33,490 nucleotides of DNA from Methanothermobacter sp. (GTDB lineage Archaea; Methanobacteriota; Methanobacteria; Methanobacteriales; Methanothermobacteraceae): NCBI RefSeq assembly GCF_030055425.1, contig NZ_JASFYE010000004.1, positions 1 through 33,490 on the forward strand, given 5' to 3'. Both the position numbers and the translations under genes were made by a program. Every line of letters begins with the position of its first letter. Positions within the stretch are counted from its first letter, which is position 1. The notes beneath the pieces are model-generated. The model was not told where the DNA came from, made no database searches, and saw nothing but the letters and a program-made list of their open reading frames with translations. Positions 7,318 to 18,260 of this stretch are shown one piece after another.

Positions 7318-8880
7318 ATGAACTGTGATGACTACTACCACGATGAAAACATGGTTGAACTCTTTGAGGAGCTGAAACAGCCAAAGACACTTGAGGAACT
7401 GGGTTTATCCTACTTCTTTGTGAGGGACCTTGTCCTGAAGATCCTTTTGACATATGGAACGGTTAAAACCCAGCGAATAACTGATATTACAGGTATACAT
7501 CTGGATATACTTGAAGATGTCCTTGGCCAGATGGAGAAGGATGGTTTCTGCGCACAGGTGGGTGGAAGCTTCCTCTTCTCCAGTGTTGAGTATACACTGA
7601 CAAAGAGGGGGGTTGAGAAGGCCCGCCTGGTAATGGAGGAAAACCCTTATATTGGAATGGCACCTGTACCCTACGAGAGATACTTTGAACTGATGGATAA
7701 ACAGCTCAGGAACCGTTTCCCAATAAAGATACCCCCAGAGGTTATTGAAAGGGCCTTCAGGGACGTTGTTGGACTATCATATGCAAAGGAATGTCTTGTT
7801 GAGTCATGCACCATTGGTAAGGGGCTTTTTGTTTATGGTGCTCCGGGAACAGGTAAAACCTTCATCATAAGCAAGGCATCGGACCTTCTACCCCCCATGG
7901 TGATTCCCCGCTTTATAGAGTTCAGCGGGAGGGTTATACAGATATATGACCCTGACTTCCACAAGCCATGTCCTGAGGAACCGGATGATCCCCGCTGGAT
8001 AAAGATACACGCCCCATTCGTCTTCACAGGTTCTGAACTGAGCCTCAATGAACTTGAGACAACCTACAATATGAATAAGGGTGTATATGAGACCTCCCCC
8101 CTGATAAAGGCCAACGGTGGAGTGCTCCTCATTGACGACCTTGGAAGGCAGAGGGATGACCATGAGGTGATCCTCAACCGCCTCATAGTGCCCCTTGAGA
8201 ACAAGAAGGACGTCATATACATAAGGGGGGTTCCTGTTATATTCCACACCCACTTCATCCCTGCATTCTCAACCAACCTTGATGTGAGCATAATGGATGA
8301 GGCACACCTCAGGAGGGCGCCTCTCCACATATTCCTCAAGAATCCACCTGTTGAGAATGTTGTGGAGGTATTCAGGCGCAACCTTGATGCCACAGGTGAG
8401 GATTACCATGAAGAGGTCCTGGAAAGGATTAAGATGGTGTACACTCCAGTCGCCGATGGTGGCGAGGGGTTGCAGCCAAGCTATGCCCATGCCCGTGACC
8501 TTGCACAGATTGCCCAGGCAGTGAGAATAAACATGGAGAAGGAGAGGATTGACCTTGAGGTCATTGAAAGGGCCCTTGATAAGCATGTCCTCATAGCACT
8601 CCAGAGAATGGACATCGATATCAGTCAGGTGCATCACAGTGTAAGGACATTCCGTGTCGTGACCCCTGAACCCGAGAGTGCCGAGAGGGTGCTTAAACTC
8701 TACGGGGCCCTCACGGTTGCACTGGAGGATGGAGGTGTTCTCGCTGACTTTGAGGACTCAATAAGTCCTTCACAGCTCCTGGCCCATCTGCAGGGTGAGG
8801 GGGTTCCGGTGGGAAGGGTTGAGGTGGTGGCTGAAACCAACCGTGAAATCAAGAAGGCCATACTTGAATACAGTGGATGA
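7318..8880 (+). CDS. Winged-helix AAA+ ATPase of a poorly described clade
   Basis: 520 aa. Residues about 1-110 look like a winged-helix domain (TYGTVKTQRITDITGIHLDILEDVLGQMEKDG). The AAA+ core has Walker A GAPGTGKT (175-182), Walker B GGVLLIDDLGRQ (267-278), a sensor-type FSTNL and an arginine pair in DEAHLRRA. The blocks IYDPDFHKP, PLIKANGGVLLIDDLGRQ and NRLIVPLENKKD resemble a bacterial AAA+ family I know only as an uncharacterised ATPase, often near Flp/Tad pilus genes. ATG 7318 is chosen because AGGGGG lies 7 bases upstream; TTG 7315 is possible. Its stop overlaps the next gene by four bases (ATGA), which implies translational coupling and joint function. Confidence 0.85.
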   Translation: MNCDDYYHDENMVELFEELKQPKTLEELGLSYFFVRDLVLKILLTYGTVKTQRITDITGIHLDILEDVLGQMEKDGFCAQVGGSFLFSSVEYTLTKRGVEKARLVMEENPYIGMAPVPYERYFELMDKQLRNRFPIKIPPEVIERAFRDVVGLSYAKECLVESCTIGKGLFVYGAPGTGKTFIISKASDLLPPMVIPRFIEFSGRVIQIYDPDFHKPCPEEPDDPRWIKIHAPFVFTGSELSLNELETTYNMNKGVYETSPLIKANGGVLLIDDLGRQRDDHEVILNRLIVPLENKKDVIYIRGVPVIFHTHFIPAFSTNLDVSIMDEAHLRRAPLHIFLKNPPVENVVEVFRRNLDATGEDYHEEVLERIKMVYTPVADGGEGLQPSYAHARDLAQIAQAVRINMEKERIDLEVIERALDKHVLIALQRMDIDISQVHHSVRTFRVVTPEPESAERVLKLYGALTVALEDGGVLADFEDSISPSQLLAHLQGEGVPVGRVEVVAETNREIKKAILEYSG

Positions 8881-9692
8881 TACTTATGGAGCCACTCCTG
8901 GTTGATGTGCTGGTCGCTGCACTTGTATCCCTTGGGGTCTGGACAGTACTTGAGCTTCTACCTTCCTTATTTCCCAGGGAGACTGGGAGACTTGCAGCAC
9001 ACATCAGGCCACTCCCATCCGGTGCAGTTGAGATATCCCAGTACCTCAACCTCCTCAGAAGAGGAAGGCCATGGCAGGTTTTCATGGCCCTTGAGGTTAT
9101 AGGGGAACTCTTCAGGATTAAGATCCGGGAACTTGAGTCCCTGAAGTATGAGGAATGGAAGAGGGAGGCTGAATCCCAGAAGGGACGGATGGAGAGGAGG
9201 GGGCTCAGTGACGATGAGATACTCCACCTTGAGGCTGGAAGGGAGATGATTCAGAACTCCAATAACCTGAATCTTAAGTCAGCGGGGGGTCTTTATTCCA
9301 GCCCTCAAGAGGAGGAGTTCATAAGGATCAGAAATCATAAAAAGGATTTATTACCTGATTTGAGGGATAAGTATTCTGATTTCAGGATATGGGCACTGAA
9401 GAACAGGGACATCATGAGGTATGTCCAGGAGAAGGTCTTCAGAAGGGAGGAACTTGACCTTGAAAACCTGAGGGACCACAGCAGGGAATGGGCCCTTGTG
9501 AATATATGGGGGATGGAGCCACCTGAGAGTTACTCTGAGGACGAAATCCTTGAGGATATTCTCCTCTACATTGAAATAAAGGATGATAAAATCATCAGTA
9601 AATTCGCCCATGCTCTGAGCAGCCACAGCGACTCACTGAGGTACCTCGATGAGGTTATATCAGCTGTTTCAGCCTGGAAACGGGGAGGTTAG
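8877..9692 (+). CDS. Membrane-anchored partner protein of the AAA+ ATPase, family unknown
   Basis: 271 aa, no family recognised. One hydrophobic segment at about residues 7-30 (LLVDVLVAALVSLGVWTVLELL) should anchor it. The rest is charged and helical (for example RIKIRELESLKYEEWKREAES) and probably cytoplasmic, with a second acidic helical region at about 195-250. The ATG overlaps the ATPase stop as ATGA; a second in-frame ATG at 8886 is possible. The tight overlap suggests a two-component machine: a soluble AAA+ engine with a membrane-bound adaptor or target. The gene converges on the exonuclease gene with only 13 bases between stops. Confidence 0.75.
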   Translation: MILMEPLLVDVLVAALVSLGVWTVLELLPSLFPRETGRLAAHIRPLPSGAVEISQYLNLLRRGRPWQVFMALEVIGELFRIKIRELESLKYEEWKREAESQKGRMERRGLSDDEILHLEAGREMIQNSNNLNLKSAGGLYSSPQEEEFIRIRNHKKDLLPDLRDKYSDFRIWALKNRDIMRYVQEKVFRREELDLENLRDHSREWALVNIWGMEPPESYSEDEILEDILLYIEIKDDKIISKFAHALSSHSDSLRYLDEVISAVSAWKRGG

Positions 9693-9705
9693 CACCTGAA
9701 GCTAA

Positions 9706-10479
9706 TTAAACCTTTATCTCGAGTCCTATTGGGCAGTGGTCTGAGCCCATCACCTCTGAGAGTATCCATGACCTTTTAACGTTCTTTGCGAACTCCTCAT
9801 TCACAAAGAAGTAGTCGAGCCTCCATCCCACGTTTCTCTCACGGGCCCTGGTCCTGTAACTCCACCATGTGTACTGGCCCGGATCCCTGTTGAACATCCT
9901 GAATGTGTCAACGTAGCCGTTCTCAATGAATTTGTCTATCCAGGCCCTTTCAACCGGTAGAAACCCTGATACGTTACTGTTCTCCTTTGGCCTTGCCAGG
10001 TCTATCTCCCTGTGGGCGGTGTTGAAGTCCCCGCATATTACCGTGTTTCTGCCAGCGTCCCGTTCCCTGTTGACGTCTTCGAGGAATGCGTCATAGAATT
10101 CAAGCTTGTACTTCAACCTCTCATCTGACATCTTCCCGTTGGGGAAGTATATGTTGTAGAGCAGGAAGTCATCAAAATCTGCAACCTGTATGCGGCCTTC
10201 AATGTCGAATCTCTCCACACCAAAGCCCTCCCTGAGGGATTTTGGGGGTATCCTTGTGTACATGGCGACTCCACTGTATCCCTTCCTTTCTGCAGGGGTG
10301 AAGAAACTTCTGTAACCCTCAACATGCCTTAACCTTCTGGGGAGCTGTTCTGGACTTGCCTTGGTCTCCTGAAGACATAGGATATCCGGTTTCTCGTCCA
10401 TGAACCAGTTAAGGAAGCCCTTACGGTATACGGCCCTCAGACCGTTAACGTTCCAGGATATTATCTTGATTTCTGCCAT
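9706..10479 (-). CDS. ExoIII-family nuclease; DNA uridine endonuclease (Mth212 type)
   Basis: 257 aa, matching Mth212. Family catalytic residues are visible: E38 in LQETKAS, Y109, D151 and N153 in CGDFNTAH, and D247-H248 in GSDHCP. K125 and R209, which I recall from studies of Mth212, are also at the expected numbers. Mth212 is known to act as an AP endonuclease and 3'-5' exonuclease and, unusually, to nick directly 5' of 2'-deoxyuridine in double-stranded DNA, replacing a uracil-DNA glycosylase. That matters for a thermophile, where cytosine deaminates quickly. The ATG at 10479 has only a weak ribosome-binding site (TGTGG). The gene is downstream of feoB on the same strand with a 46-base gap. 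Confidence 0.95.
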   Translation of the reverse strand: MAEIKIISWNVNGLRAVYRKGFLNWFMDEKPDILCLQETKASPEQLPRRLRHVEGYRSFFTPAERKGYSGVAMYTRIPPKSLREGFGVERFDIEGRIQVADFDDFLLYNIYFPNGKMSDERLKYKLEFYDAFLEDVNRERDAGRNTVICGDFNTAHREIDLARPKENSNVSGFLPVERAWIDKFIENGYVDTFRMFNRDPGQYTWWSYRTRARERNVGWRLDYFFVNEEFAKNVKRSWILSEVMGSDHCPIGLEIKV

Positions 10480-10525
10480 GGTACCACAGGATTATTTCTG
10501 TCCTCAGCACCTTAAGTACTGATCA

Positions 10526-12436
10526 TTACATGATAAAGGGCAGTATCCTTGCAAAGATTCCCCCCAGGAAGAGGGCGGTTCCAAGGTTTGCAAGGGTTAT
10601 TATGGATGTGGATTTCCACCCGAATTCCCGTGCAAGTACTGCTATTGTTGAAAGGCAGGGGAAGTAGAGCATTCCCACCAGGGTGAGTACAAGGATCTGG
10701 GGCGCTGTAAGTGCCGCCCCGATATCTGTTCCAACCAGTGAGACGAGGCCCAGGAGGATGAACTCCTTCCTCACAGCCCCAAGGATCAGGAGTATCCCGG
10801 CAAATACCGGCAGGTGTAACCAGCCAGCTGTGAGTGGTGCCATGATATTGCTCACGGGATTCAGAAACCCGATTGCGTATAGGAGCTGTATGAGGGCGCT
10901 CCCGATTATGTATATGGGGAACACGAGGTATATGAGGGACTTTGTCCTTGTCCAGGTCTGCCTTGCTATTACCCTGAAGGATGGCATCTTGAGGGAGTGC
11001 ATCTCCATTATAAGGTCGGTGGTCTCCCCGGGCAGTGCCTTAAATGCAAGTTTACCCATTATGAATATTATGAGGAGGTCCAGGGCGTATAACCCTATGG
11101 CCCACCATACACTGACAAAGAGGGCCACAAGTCCAAGTATGAGGATTGTCCTTGCGGCGCAGGGTGCGAAGGATATTGCAAAGGCTGCAAGGAGCCTTTC
11201 CCTGGGGGTTTCAAGTATCCTTGTACTGTCGATTGCCGGTACACTGCAACCGTATCCGAGTATGAGGGGTATGAGGGCTTTGCCATGGAGCCCTATCTTT
11301 CTCATGAAGGCGTCCATCATGAACGCGACCCTGGTGAGAAGCCCCGAGTTCTCGATGTAGGATAACATGAGGTAGAAGGGTATGACAAATGGTATCACGA
11401 GGGTTAAACCAGCCACTATACCCCCGAAGGCCCCGTTCCATATTATGGATTCAACTGAACCTGAGAACTGGGGGTCAACTGGCTGGAAAAATCCGAATAT
11501 ATTGGTGAGCGTATCTGATAGGAATTCACCCACAACGAAGGTCCAGAGGAGGAGACCTCCAACAACAAGGACTGATGAGATGTAACCGTAGATGGGGTGT
11601 GTGAGGAAACCGTCAAGGCGCTCTGAGAGGGATGTCTTTATCTCTGATTGTTTCTGTGCGCCTGCTGCTATCATATTTGAGAGGGAGTATCTCTCAGAGG
11701 CAATAACAGAGAATGATGGCTCATTGTGTATCCTTTCAACCTGGGCTGCAAGTTCAGCTGCAAGTCTTTTCACACCGGCTGGCATCATGGCGGTTATTTC
11801 AGGGTCGTTTTCAAGGAGCTTTATGGCAACCCATCTCTTTGAATAGCCCTCTGGAATTTCGGGAAGTGATTCCATAAGTGTTCTTATGCGGCTTTCAACC
11901 TCCTCCCCGTATTCTATGACCTCTGGTTTTATCCTTTTATCGGCCACTTCAAGGGTTTTCCTGAGGAGTTTCTGGAGTCCCTGGCCCTTAACAGCCACCG
12001 TTGATACAACAGGGACACCCAGGGCACCTTCAAGTTTCTTCTCGTCTATCACTATCCCCTTCTGCCTGGCCATGTCCACCTGGTTGATGCAGATAACCAT
12101 GGGGACCTCCATCTCCATGAGCTGGAGCGTGAAGAAGAGGTTCCTTTCAAGTACAGATGCATCAAGCACGTTTATGACGACGTCTGGTTTCTCTTTGACT
12201 ATGAACTCCCTGGAGACTATCTCCTCCATGGAGTAGGTTGAAAATGAGTATATGCCTGGAAGGTCAATTATGTGGATGTCCCGACCCTGAAATTTAAGGT
12301 AACCCTCTGCCCTTTCAACGGTTTTTCCTGGCCAGTTCCCGACTATCTGGTTTGACCCGGTTAGCTGGTTGAAGATCACACTTTTACCCACATTGGCGTT
12401 TCCTGCAAGCGCAACGGTTATCTCAGATTTCTCCAT
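10526..12436 (-). CDS. feoB: Ferrous iron transporter FeoB
   Basis: Fe2+ uptake protein of 636 aa with a cytoplasmic N-terminal G domain and a C-terminal polytopic membrane domain. G1 is GNANVGKS (12-19), the G2 region NWPGKTVE, G3 DLPGIYS, and G4 reads NQVD where many GTPases have NKxD; FeoB proteins commonly vary here. The membrane part has two gate-type repeats with [13 protein letters not shown] and [18 protein letters not shown]. No separate feoA gene is present; a FeoA-like domain is instead fused to the regulator gene 40 bases upstream. That arrangement points to an iron-controlled regulator-transporter operon. The ATG at 12436 lacks a clear ribosome-binding site. Confidence 0.95.
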   Translation of the reverse strand: MEKSEITVALAGNANVGKSVIFNQLTGSNQIVGNWPGKTVERAEGYLKFQGRDIHIIDLPGIYSFSTYSMEEIVSREFIVKEKPDVVINVLDASVLERNLFFTLQLMEMEVPMVICINQVDMARQKGIVIDEKKLEGALGVPVVSTVAVKGQGLQKLLRKTLEVADKRIKPEVIEYGEEVESRIRTLMESLPEIPEGYSKRWVAIKLLENDPEITAMMPAGVKRLAAELAAQVERIHNEPSFSVIASERYSLSNMIAAGAQKQSEIKTSLSERLDGFLTHPIYGYISSVLVVGGLLLWTFVVGEFLSDTLTNIFGFFQPVDPQFSGSVESIIWNGAFGGIVAGLTLVIPFVIPFYLMLSYIENSGLLTRVAFMMDAFMRKIGLHGKALIPLILGYGCSVPAIDSTRILETPRERLLAAFAISFAPCAARTILILGLVALFVSVWWAIGLYALDLLIIFIMGKLAFKALPGETTDLIMEMHSLKMPSFRVIARQTWTRTKSLIYLVFPIYIIGSALIQLLYAIGFLNPVSNIMAPLTAGWLHLPVFAGILLILGAVRKEFILLGLVSLVGTDIGAALTAPQILVLTLVGMLYFPCLSTIAVLAREFGWKSTSIITLANLGTALFLGGIFARILPFIM

Positions 12437-12476
12437 CAGTAAACACGTCCCGGTTGAAATTCGGTTCTAAGGAAAT

Positions 12477-13193
12477 TTAGCTTTCTGTATTTATGAATAC
12501 GTTATCTGCTATATCCCTTCCAAGGGCCACCCTTGACCCCCGGACCTCCACCTCGATGGGCCCACTGAGGGGGGCCCTTTTTATCATCCTTATTGGGACT
12601 CCAAGGGTTATTCCCATGTCCATGAGCCTCCTTAAAACCCTGTAGTCCCCCCGTATGAATGAAACCCTCCCAGCCTGTTTTTCATCCATCTCTGTGAGTG
12701 ATTTAAGGTTACCCTCACGGCACCCTATTTCCTCAACATCCCTATCCTTCAGTTCAATGCATTCCCCGCATGTCTGGAATTTAAAGTCGCAGGCAGGGAT
12801 TGGATTTGCGTCGGGGCACTCATCTGGCATGTTGAGGAGCTGGCAGAGTGCCCTCTCTGCATCATCTGAGAGCGAATGTTCCATCTCACAGGCCTGTCTG
12901 TGTATCCTGTCCCTCCTGATTCCAAGTACATCGTGGAGGAACCTCTCCAGTAGCCGGTGTTTCCTTGTTATTCTCCGGGCTATCCTGTACCCCTTTTCTG
13001 TGAGCATCGCCCCACGGTAGGGTGAGTATTTAACATATCCCTCAGAATCAAGTTTTTTAAGCATCTGGGTTACACTGGCAGGGGCTATTCCCATTTCCCT
13101 TGATATGCTGGTTGTGCTGGCATTTTTACTGGATTCTGATAGCCGGTAGATGGTTTCGAGGTATTCCTCTATATTTTCGCTGAGATGCTTCAT
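12477..13193 (-). CDS. DtxR/IdeR-family metal-dependent repressor with C-terminal FeoA domain
   Basis: 238 aa. The N-terminal winged helix ([20 protein letters not shown], then [25 protein letters not shown]) and the dimerisation/metal domain ([29 protein letters not shown]) match DtxR/MntR. The last 75 residues form a FeoA/SH3-like domain ([36 protein letters not shown]). Between them is a cysteine-rich stretch with [14 protein letters not shown] and a further Cys, perhaps another metal site. ATG 13193 has AGGTGA five bases upstream; the frame stays open to GTG 13202. It is promoter-proximal to feoB. Two inverted repeats overlap its promoter and start, so autoregulation by iron is likely. 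Confidence 0.92.
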   Translation of the reverse strand: MKHLSENIEEYLETIYRLSESSKNASTTSISREMGIAPASVTQMLKKLDSEGYVKYSPYRGAMLTEKGYRIARRITRKHRLLERFLHDVLGIRRDRIHRQACEMEHSLSDDAERALCQLLNMPDECPDANPIPACDFKFQTCGECIELKDRDVEEIGCREGNLKSLTEMDEKQAGRVSFIRGDYRVLRRLMDMGITLGVPIRMIKRAPLSGPIEVEVRGSRVALGRDIADNVFINTES

Positions 13194-13206
13194 TAGGTTC
13201 ACCTAA
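13193..13206. promoter_or_regulatory. Predicted DtxR-type operator over the regulator's start codon
   Basis: TTAGGTTCACCTAA: perfect 6-bp arms TTAGGT/ACCTAA around a 2-base centre, like known DtxR/IdeR boxes. It covers the ribosome-binding site and start codon of the DtxR-family gene. Confidence 0.6.
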
Positions 13207-13221
13207 ATGCTTGCTGTTAAT

Positions 13222-13235
13222 TTAGTTAAACCTAA
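13222..13235. promoter_or_regulatory. Second predicted DtxR-type operator, next to the TATA box
   Basis: TTAGTTAAACCTAA, five of six arm positions matching the site at 13193, with centres 29 bases apart. It sits just downstream of a TATA-like CCTTATATTG (minus strand, 13238-13247), so binding would block initiation of the dtxR-feoB transcript. Confidence 0.5.
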
Positions 13236-13237
13236 TT

Positions 13238-13247
13238 CAATATAAGG
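13238..13247 (-). promoter_or_regulatory. TATA box of the dtxR-feoB operon
   Basis: Minus-strand CCTTATATTG about 45 bases upstream of the ATG at 13193. The rest of the gap to 13411 shows nothing I can name. Confidence 0.5.
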
Positions 13248-13411
13248 TTTTCTGAATGGTTGCGGTAAGATAATTTTTGGCAGATCATCAGGCGCTGGTG
13301 TAAAATCAGGCTGGTTGGTACATCTTGAATGAATAAATGGGTTGTTTCTTTTCTGGAGGTTCTGGTGTCAGCATATTATGAATAGAAAAAATGGGGGTGT
13401 TCCCTTCCTGA

Positions 13412-14005
13412 TCATATGGGCAGAACATCCCTTCCATGGGTTTCGTTTATGACCTCTGCAAGGCCAACGTACATTGCAGCGGCACCTGTGAATATACCCT
13501 CATAGCCTGCAATGGTAGTTATGAGGGCTGAACCTGTGATTTCACCGGCCGTGAGCAGGAAGAATAGCACTGCGAGGCTTATGAATATCACCTGTATGCC
13601 CCTCTTGAGTTTTAGGGTTGCAATGAACATCACCAGTGTAAACAGGCCCCACATGAAGAGGTATGATGCCATTGCAACCGGGTCTGCTGCTGCCGCTGCA
13701 CTGCCGGCTGTTTCAATGAACTTCAGTTTGGGGATCACAAGCAGGAGTACCAGTGACCACCAGAAGAGTCCATATGAGCCGAATGCAACCGTACCAAAGG
13801 TGTTGCCCTTCCTGTATTCCATCACACTTGCAAGTATCTGTGCTATACCCCCGTAGGCGAACCCCATTGCAAGTATCATACTGTTTATGGGGAAAAGCCC
13901 TGCGTTGTGCAGGTTCAGAAGCACAGTGGTTATACCAAAGCCCAGAAGTCCAAGGGGAGCTGGGTTGGCGGTTTTATCTGATATAATCACTTCTTTTTCA
14001 GTCAT
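13412..14005 (-). CDS. GPR1/FUN34/YaaH-family acetate transporter
   Basis: 197-aa membrane protein with six predicted helices. The signature [14 protein letters not shown] at about 14-27 is the family NPAPLGL motif, which lines the acetate channel in SatP-type structures. AAAAADP and [13 protein letters not shown] follow later. An AAGGAGG site precedes the ATG, 15 bases after the acetyl-CoA synthetase stop, so the two genes form an acetate uptake and activation operon. Methanothermobacter grows on H2/CO2, but acetate can be used as a carbon source; this pair would supply acetyl-CoA. Confidence 0.9.
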   Translation of the reverse strand: MTEKEVIISDKTANPAPLGLLGFGITTVLLNLHNAGLFPINSMILAMGFAYGGIAQILASVMEYRKGNTFGTVAFGSYGLFWWSLVLLLVIPKLKFIETAGSAAAAADPVAMASYLFMWGLFTLVMFIATLKLKRGIQVIFISLAVLFFLLTAGEITGSALITTIAGYEGIFTGAAAMYVGLAEVINETHGRDVLPI

Positions 14006-14020
14006 TTTTTCTGCCTCCTT

Positions 14021-15925
14021 CTATTCTTCAAGGGTTGAGGTATCACCGAGGTCTTTTCCTTCCTCCCTGGCCCTCAGTATTCTTCTCATTATTTTTCCTG
14101 ACCTTGTTTTCGGGAGCTTATCAACCTGCACCATTTCCCCGATAACAGCCACGGGTCCAAGTTCATGGCGCAGGTGCCTTTTGAGTTCCTCGATGAGGGG
14201 TGCATTTAACTTATGGCCCTTCTTGAGTATGAGAAATGCCTTTATGACCTCCCCCTTGATGGGGTCAGCCTTACCGATGACCGCTGCCTCGGCAACTGCA
14301 GGGTGGGCCACAAATACTGATTCAACCTCCGCTGTACCGATCCTGTGTCCGGCTATGTTGAGGACGTCATCTGATCTACCCTGTATCCAGAAGTAGCCGT
14401 CCTCGTCCTTCCTTGCCATGTCACCTGCGGTGTAGACTCCACCGGGGATCTGTTTCCAGTATACGTTGAGGTACCTCTCCTCGTCGTTGAAGAGTGTCCT
14501 GAACATTGCAGGCCATGGTTTCTTTATTACAAGGAAGCCGCCCTTACCCAGGGGCACAGGGTTGCCCTTCTCGTCAACAACGTCCGCCTCGATGCCGGGA
14601 AGGGGTTTGGTGACGGATCCCGGTTTGAGTGGTGTTACAGGCAGTGGCGCTATGAGGTGCATTCCTGTTTCGGTCTGCCACCAGGTATCGATTATCGGGC
14701 ATTTTTCCCTTCCAATGTGTCTGTAGTACCACATCCATGCCTCGGGGTTTATTGGCTCACCAACGGTTCCAAGGATCTTGAGGGAATCCAGGTTGTAGCG
14801 TTTCGGGTGTTTTTCACCGAACCTCATGAGGTGCCTTATTGCCGTGGGGGCTGTGTAGAACTTTGTGACACCGTATTTTTCCACTATGCTCCACCAGACC
14901 CCGGGGTTCGGGTAGTCCGGGGCCCCCTCATAGAGCAGTGTTGTTGTTCCAAGAAGGAGGGGTCCGTATACGACGTAACTGTGCCCGGTTATCCACCCTA
15001 TGTCTGCTGTGCACCACCAGAGGTCTCCGTTATGGATGTCAAAGGTCATCTCAAGGGTTGATGCGACCCCCACCATGTATCCTCCTGTTGTGTGCAGCAC
15101 ACCCTTTGGTTTGCCGGTACTTCCTGAGGTGTAGAGTATGAAGAGGGGATCCTCTGCATCCATCACCTCTGCCTCGCACCGGTCCTCCTCGCCCTCTATA
15201 AGCTTGTCGAACAGCATTTCGCGTCCGCTTATGTCTGACATCTCTATGTCTATGTCTGTGTGTTTCACAACAACGGTTGTCTCTATTGTGGGGCACTGGA
15301 GTATGGCCTCGTCAACGATTGGTTTGAGTTCTATCACCCCACCCCTTCTGTAGGTTCCGTCTGCTGTTATTATGATCTTGGCCTTTGCATCGTTGAGGCG
15401 TTCCACAAGTGCTCCGACGCTCAGACCTGAATAGATGACGCTGTGCACGGCCCCTATCTTTGCGCAGGCCAGCATTGAGATAACGAGTTCCGGGCACATG
15501 GGGAGGTACATTGCAACGGCGTCGCCCTTTTTGATTCCAAGGCTTTTCAGGGCATTGGCTGTTCTGTTGACCTCTCTGTAAAGTTCATAGTAGGTCAGCT
15601 TCTTTTCCTCTCCCCTCTCGTTCACGTAGAGAATGGCGACCTGGTTTCTCTTGTCTGTGTCCAGCCATCTGTCCACGGCGTTGTGGGTCATGTTGATCTT
15701 GCCGTTCACGAACCACCTGTAGAATGGCTTGTTGCTCTCGTCGAGTACCCTGTCCCATTTCCTGAACCATTCGAATCTTTTTGCCTTTTCGGCCCAGTAT
15801 TTCTCATGGTCCTTTCCCTTTTCCAGCTCGGCCTCCCAGTTTTTTATGTGGGCCTCCTCCACGATGGTGTAGTGTGGCTTGAAGACCCTTGTTTCCTCCA
15901 GGAGAACTGAGGTATCCTTTGACAT
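14021..15925 (-). CDS. acs: AMP-forming acetyl-CoA synthetase
   Basis: 634-aa full-length enzyme making acetyl-CoA from acetate, ATP and CoA. The adenylation P-loop [11 protein letters not shown] is at 265-275, the WWQTETG motif at 415-421, the hinge/TAGD motif [23 protein letters not shown] further on, and the catalytic lysine in [11 protein letters not shown] near the C-terminus. Ile312, Thr313, Val388 and Trp416, which I recall as the acetate-pocket residues of M. thermautotrophicus Acs1, occur at exactly these numbers, so acetate rather than longer acids is the expected substrate. The gene is intact; from memory, strain DeltaH carries a split copy. It is the first gene of the acetate operon. 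Confidence 0.96.
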   Translation of the reverse strand: MSKDTSVLLEETRVFKPHYTIVEEAHIKNWEAELEKGKDHEKYWAEKAKRFEWFRKWDRVLDESNKPFYRWFVNGKINMTHNAVDRWLDTDKRNQVAILYVNERGEEKKLTYYELYREVNRTANALKSLGIKKGDAVAMYLPMCPELVISMLACAKIGAVHSVIYSGLSVGALVERLNDAKAKIIITADGTYRRGGVIELKPIVDEAILQCPTIETTVVVKHTDIDIEMSDISGREMLFDKLIEGEEDRCEAEVMDAEDPLFILYTSGSTGKPKGVLHTTGGYMVGVASTLEMTFDIHNGDLWWCTADIGWITGHSYVVYGPLLLGTTTLLYEGAPDYPNPGVWWSIVEKYGVTKFYTAPTAIRHLMRFGEKHPKRYNLDSLKILGTVGEPINPEAWMWYYRHIGREKCPIIDTWWQTETGMHLIAPLPVTPLKPGSVTKPLPGIEADVVDEKGNPVPLGKGGFLVIKKPWPAMFRTLFNDEERYLNVYWKQIPGGVYTAGDMARKDEDGYFWIQGRSDDVLNIAGHRIGTAEVESVFVAHPAVAEAAVIGKADPIKGEVIKAFLILKKGHKLNAPLIEELKRHLRHELGPVAVIGEMVQVDKLPKTRSGKIMRRILRAREEGKDLGDTSTLEE

Positions 15926-15973
15926 TTTTCATACCGCCATTTTTTCTTGGGTGATAGTAGTAAGTTTTTCTGG

Positions 15974-15987
15974 ACTTATATATTTTA
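15974..15987 (-). promoter_or_regulatory. TATA box of the acetate operon
   Basis: Minus-strand TAAAATATATAAGT about 50 bases upstream of the acs ATG, in a very AT-rich gap (15926-16059). T-runs close to the thermosome stop (around 16018-16050) could serve as its terminator. Confidence 0.5.
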
Positions 15988-16059
15988 CTATTATTAATCA
16001 TGATAAATAATATTTATTCATAAATTTTTATTAAAAACATTGAAAAAGATTATTGGGTG

Positions 16060-17706
<1,647 letters not shown>

Positions 17707-17751
17707 TTAATCACCTCTTAAATAAGTATGCAATTATCGATGGGTTTAAGG

Positions 17752-17765
17752 TTCTATAAATAATT
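17752..17765 (-). promoter_or_regulatory. TATA box of thsA
   Basis: Minus-strand AATTATTTATAGAA, about 50 bases upstream of the ATG, giving a leader of about 25 nt. Confidence 0.55.
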
Positions 17766-17843
17766 TGTGCAGGATGAAAGTTACAGCCCACATTTCAGGT
17801 GCTGTGAACTGAAAGAAGAAATTAAAGGTTCCAGTTTTTCCTG

Positions 17844-18257
17844 CTACTGGTTGGGGAAGATCCTCGGAAGGAATGTCTGGCAGAAGTCAGGTGTCAGCTT
17901 TGAGGTCTCATGCTGGATTTTCTCAACAATCTCCTCCTCAAGTTCAGGCGTCTTTGATGCCTCAACAGCAAAGCCCTCAGCGTCAATCCAGACCCTCAGT
18001 GACTCCTCACCCATTGTCATCTCAAATTCAACCGTTTTACCCCTCTCGATATCACCGAGTATATCGTCCATGATCTCATCTGAGAGCTTGAGGAGTTTCC
18101 TGCCCTCGGGTTCATAGGTGTTCTTTGATGTTAGGATCCTTTTGATCCTTACAGGGGCGCAGCCCTCCTCCCTTATGGTCTTTCGAACCGTCCAGAAGAG
18201 GCTAACAACAATTTTTTTCTCAGGGTCATGGCTTCCCTGAAATTTAACGGACTTCAT
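17844..18257 (-). CDS. Conserved-looking hypothetical protein downstream of fprA
   Basis: 137 aa, no family recognised. It is soluble, with mixed strands and helices; residues 1-45 contain a basic strand-rich stretch (KIVVSLFWTVRKTIREEGCAPVRI in part), then an acidic helix (DEIMDDILGDIERG) and a C-terminal helix (ELEEEIVEKIQHE). Two cysteines, C33 and one near residue 125, are the only ones. Its ATG comes 3 bases after the fprA stop, with an AAGGAG site inside the end of fprA, so it is co-translated with FprA. A role in oxygen defence is suggested only by this position. Confidence 0.75.
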   Translation of the reverse strand: MKSVKFQGSHDPEKKIVVSLFWTVRKTIREEGCAPVRIKRILTSKNTYEPEGRKLLKLSDEIMDDILGDIERGKTVEFEMTMGEESLRVWIDAEGFAVEASKTPELEEEIVEKIQHETSKLTPDFCQTFLPRIFPNQ

Positions 18258-18260
18258 CGG

